DNA from: Setophaga petechia
Taxonomy: Eukaryota; Chordata; Aves; Passeriformes; Parulidae
DNA length: 64,000 nt
Assembly (NCBI GenBank): GCA_024362935.1
Contig: JANCRA010000007.1
Span: forward strand, 13,022,503 to 13,086,502
Direction: 5' to 3'
Part shown: piece after piece, positions 60,601 through 64,000 of the stretch
Layout of the letters: every line of letters begins with the position of its first letter
Numbering within the stretch: position 1 is the first letter of the stretch
The notes under the pieces: generated by a model
What the model saw: the letters and a program-made list of their open reading frames with translations, nothing else
Told to the model about the DNA's origin: nothing
Databases searched by the model: none
Translations under genes and position numbers: made by a program

Positions 60601-63187
60601 ATCAAAGACTCTGTCTTTACCTATTATTTTTCCACACACTGAAAGAAATAAAAAGTATCTCTCTCTTTTGGAACATTTTTTTTGTTCCATTTTGACAGTT
60701 GCTAGACCAAAATGTCAGTCTAGCTCTTCTCCAGCTCATCTTAGGTACTGAATGTCTAATCAGCTAAACTTCATAAAATTTTAAACCAGAATTTAAAATC
60801 AATTTACTGTCCTGTAAGACATGCTAGATTTTGCAATGGAACAGAGAAAGGAGGCTTGCACAATTTTGGGTCTAACAAAGACCTACCCAAATCTTTCCTT
60901 TTGCTCAAGACAGCACAACACTGACACAATTCCTGTACCTTGCTACTTTTGCTTTGGTCAGGACAGTTACTGTAGCTACTGCTTATTATTTCCAACACAT
61001 TTGGTTGTAATACTAGAAAACCTCCAAAGCAAAATAATCCCTTTACTGCCTGCAATGGTATGCAGCTTTTCAAGGACCACTAGGTCCACTACAACATTCC
61101 TACTGGGAGACAGCAACCGTTATAAATTTCTGGCAATTAACCTCTCACAATCTTATTTTAGACCAGCAATGCTTCATTTTTCATGCTGGAAACTTAGAGG
61201 TCTCTCTGGTTCTTTGCCTTAATTGAAATTGCTTCTGTAGTAAATACACTAAATAATTTCATTTTGTTTTTTTCTGTGATGGAAAGACAGTATCTTCCAG
61301 AGTGAGCAAGATTAATGTCTTTTGGGTCTGACCAGGCAGTCATAAGGGAAACTATCACACATGAAACAAATACCCTGCTTTGTACACAGATGTTCACTGT
61401 TCAATTTATTTCCTCAGGAGCAACTCCTGTTCAGCTTCCTATTATTGAGTTCAGAGCCAAGTCAGTCATACTTGCCTTTAAAAATGTTTAAATTTATGCT
61501 TCCCTTGAGAGCTTGCTTTAGAAGATGCACATTTTAAACCATTCTGTGAACCTGAAACTAAGGATCGATGTCTGTGTCTGCAGGTTTGAATCTACAGAGC
61601 CCTAAGCAGGGCTTTGGGAAACAACAGCACAAGGCAGGCAGGATTTAAAAACCTGTAACTTTTTCTATCCACTGAAATTGGTAGCCCCAGCACACCTTAA
61701 GTGCAGGCATTTCTCAAAGAAATAAGGAATATATGGAAGGAGGTTGAATTACTCATTAGCTTGATCACATATTTCATAGGAGCCAACATTCTGCATGAAA
61801 TGCTACTGCTTTAAGTTCTGCTGAGAGTGAATCTCAGCAGATTTGTTGAGTAGCTACTGAGTTCATACAAAACAAGAAGGAACACTGGTTCTTTGTAACA
61901 GTGCACATAAGAAACACATACAGCAGCAAAGCAGATACACGACTGAGATACCTACTAGACAGGTAAGAGTCAAAGAGATTTCCTTAGGACTCTACAATAT
62001 CCAGCATCTCAATGCTCAATCACTTTATCCTTCCATCACATTAGGAAATCTTAAATATGAGCTTCAACCCCAAAACCAACTGCAGCTATAGGAAGTCTTT
62101 TAGTAGAGACACACTCACTGTCATGTATTAGTTTGTTGGGCTTGACACCCAGACTTTCCAAAAAGCCTGGTTTGGGTCACAAATGAGATCCAAACCAACT
62201 TCATTTTCGAGTTAGAGTCACATCTTTTGGAGTTTATTATTGCTAAGCTACTAAACTTCATCAGGAAAATCTTATTTCTTCCATGTATTCCTCAAGTCAG
62301 GTGTTACTGATATCTGCTACAAAGCATGATTTACCTTACATGGAAGTGTCAGGAATAAAGTCTGGATTTATTGGGATATTCACAGAAGTGTCTCACAATG
62401 ACATGTACTGTTGTATTTTCACCAGAATATAAAAAAAATAAAAAGGGAGTTATTTACCTTGGCATCCAGAAAACCTGCAGATGGGAGCAAATCTGATGGT
62501 TTTCCTTACATGTTTTACTGGAAAAAGCGGGTAGAGGCAAAACCAATCCAGAAAAAGGAAACAATCCAAAAGCCTCATCAAACATGAACATACTGACTTC
62601 TACTGAACTTCTCAGAAAAACAGCTCATGTTATAAGGAACAGTATGCATTTTTTGGGGGAAGATATTACTTAAGAATTCTCTTCAAATCAATTTTCCTTT
62701 ATTCTGTGGTCTTTCTCCTTGAATCCCCTCACTCGAAATTGCACAAAGACTGATAGGAGTTATAACTATCTCTGATGATGAATCTTTACGGTTTTCTGTT
62801 TATTCTTCACAGGTATTTAAATAAATGTATTGTATCACATAAAACTTTTCCAAATACTGTGCTATCAGCATACTTGAACAAGTGTGCTTAAATAGGAGCA
62901 TTAGAAAAGATGAAATAGAAATATTTTTTCAAAACTGCTATGTATGGAAATCTCTTTTTAAAGACAATTCCTACATATAACACCTTACCTACTAATCATT
63001 GTGTTTTTCGGAGTATCATGTCTAGAGTACTCAGAGCAAGAACTTTTTTTAACAGGCTGATTCCATGCTGCATATGAGCCTGGAGGAATTAGGGCTGGAT
63101 CTGAAAATGTGAGCAGTGGAATCTGAATTGCATTTAGGAAGTGAACTTGCTGTTCTTGGAGCTTGATGATCTGATCTGTTCACGCAG
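60601..63187. other. Mostly noncoding DNA
   Basis: AT-rich unique sequence holding one small exon candidate (61,902-61,962). A perfect 8-bp hairpin (CTGCTGAG/CTCAGCAG) lies at about 61,818-61,840. A 133-codon plus-strand frame at 60,821-61,222 has no signature. No RNA gene was recognised. Confidence 0.5.
61902..61962 (+). CDS. Weak candidate coding exon (plus strand)
   Basis: Acceptor CTGGTTCTTTGTAACAG, 61 nt with a single open frame (HKKHIQQQSRYTTEIPTRQ), and a strong donor (AGACAG|GTAAGA). It ends in phase 0, which joins in frame to the candidate at 63,616. The polar, glutamine-rich reading shows no domain. Short open segments of this kind occur by chance. Confidence 0.2.
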
Positions 63188-63411
63188 TTCATGCTTTCGT
63201 GGTTCAGCCCTCCAGCAGCACAAAAGCTCCCAGTGGAAGGCCCATGGAAGTTGCTATGCTACTGTTCTCATAGCTGGACTCCTCACAAACTCCTCTGAAT
63301 GCCTCCAAGACACACAGGCTAATAAGAGAGCACTGGCACTGAGGGACATTCGGATGCACTGCAGCTCAAAAGGGAACAAGCTTGGGACTGCTTGCTGTAA
63401 GCTGAGAAAAG
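63188..63411 (+). CDS. Weak candidate coding exon (plus strand)
   Basis: Acceptor TCTGTTCACGCAG and donor GAGAAAAG|GTAACT enclose 224 nt open in one frame, cysteine- and serine-rich (SSECLQDTQANKRALALRD). It ends in phase 1, compatible with the alternative acceptor at 63,625 of the next candidate, across a 214-nt intron. The donor is imperfect and the translation is less protein-like than that of its neighbour. Confidence 0.17.
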
Positions 63412-63615
63412 GTAACTTGTAAAGGGCAAATGCCTAAGAGTTTGCTTTCTTCTCTCCCATGAATATATGCAGGCTTTCATAGCTGCCTCCCCTCTTAGTT
63501 GCCATTTGTGACTTACCTCAACTTCAGAGAGAAGTTACTCAAAACAACATAAAATGAAAAATCAAAATTCACACCCAGACCAAGACCTAAGCTGTCTCTA
63601 CTACCAAATCTTCAG

Positions 63616-63811
63616 CTGTTCTCAGCACATATGGAATCCCTGAAGAAGAAGACAGAAAACACTGATAGAGATCAACAGAAGTCTTCTCTGGGGAATGCCA
63701 GTTCCAGTCCAAGTGGAAGTGTGTTGCACACTTTGGGAAAAGACTCTTCCCAGGAATTGCGTGCTAAGTTTATGCACTACATATCAAATCTGCTGCAAAG
63801 AGAGCATTCAG
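63616..63811 (+). CDS. Internal coding exon of an unidentified gene
   Basis: The best coding candidate of the window. A frame open for over 60 codons ends at a perfect splice donor (CATTCAG|GTAAGT at 63,811|63,812). Two acceptors fit: CTACCAAATCTTCAG ending at 63,615 (phase 0 entry, 196 nt) or CTGTTCTCAG ending at 63,625 (phase 1 entry, 186 nt, a symmetric phase 1-1 exon). The translation has a charged start (ESLKKKTENTDRDQQKSS), a serine-rich middle (ASSSPSGSVLHTLGKDSSQ) and an amphipathic helix-like end (ELRAKFMHYISNLLQREHS). This pattern suits a large, partly disordered or coiled-coil protein. I cannot name the family. The other strand lacks an equally long frame. The gene would continue beyond the right edge. 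Confidence 0.5.
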
Positions 63812-64000
63812 GTAAGTACCAGCCTCAAGAAATCCAAGGCACACACTAAGAAAACAGCAGGGCAAGCTTGTTGCTGTAGCTGAGTGTCCACAATTTCTTT
63901 AAGTGCTATAGTAAAGGCATTAGAGAAAAAATGTTGCAACCTGGCAACAGTTTTACTGTGACATCTCTCAAAGTCAGAATTGGTACCATGGTAACAAGGA
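63812..64000. other. Presumed intron start with X-box-like motifs
   Basis: Noncoding sequence after the exon donor. It contains GTTGCAACCTGGCAAC (63,933-63,948) and GGTACCATGGTAAC (63,982-63,995), which resemble RFX-factor X-boxes (GTNRCC, spacer, RGYAAC). The second has one mismatch; the first has one mismatch and a 4-nt spacer, longer than usual. Confidence 0.3.

Noticed and set aside
1..64000. tRNA, rRNA, known miRNA, CRISPR array, mitochondrial insert, bacterial features
   Set aside because: I looked for characteristic motifs by eye (for example common miRNA seeds and spaced direct repeats) and found none. A covariance-model or database search would be needed to exclude divergent copies.

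Overview
This window looks like vertebrate nuclear DNA, most likely from a bird, though another sauropsid cannot be excluded. It is AT-rich with local GC-rich islands. It has no operons, ribosome-binding sites or compact genes, and interspersed repeats are sparse. The repeats I can name are old amniote families: a CR1-type LINE, an L2-type reverse transcriptase relic on the minus strand, two MIR-like SINE relics, a CR1/L3-like 3' end and paired palindromic elements. One stretch near 60 kb resembles an avian endogenous-retrovirus LTR. No complete protein-coding gene can be read. Most of the window is probably intron or intergenic DNA.

Layout. Positions 1-7 kb hold noncoding DNA with a CR1 relic and a MIR relic. 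At 7.5-8.0 kb is a CpG-rich island with a 41-bp minisatellite. Positions 8-34 kb are mostly unique AT-rich DNA, with a second MIR, a CR1/L3-like tail, an L2 fossil and one good plus-strand exon candidate at 20.6 kb. From 34.4 to 36.2 kb two CpG islands form the best promoter candidate of the window; a strong minus-strand splice donor lies between them, and a strong plus-strand acceptor followed by a 450-nt open frame lies just to the right. Positions 37-54 kb are AT-rich and hold an exact 40-bp inverted repeat 578 bp apart at 49.3-50.0 kb. From 54.8 to 64 kb there are exon-like segments on both strands, two ancient palindromes with a full cAMP-response-element core, the LTR-like block and, near the right edge, the best coding exon candidate (63,616-63,811, plus strand).

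How the parts may fit together: the CpG pair at 34-36 kb could drive transcripts in either direction. The plus-strand candidates at 20.6, 61.9 and 63.6 kb could belong to one or more large-intron genes. I cannot name any of these genes, and none of the links is proven by the sequence alone. Short AG...GT segments with one open frame arise often by chance, so the exon calls carry low to moderate confidence.
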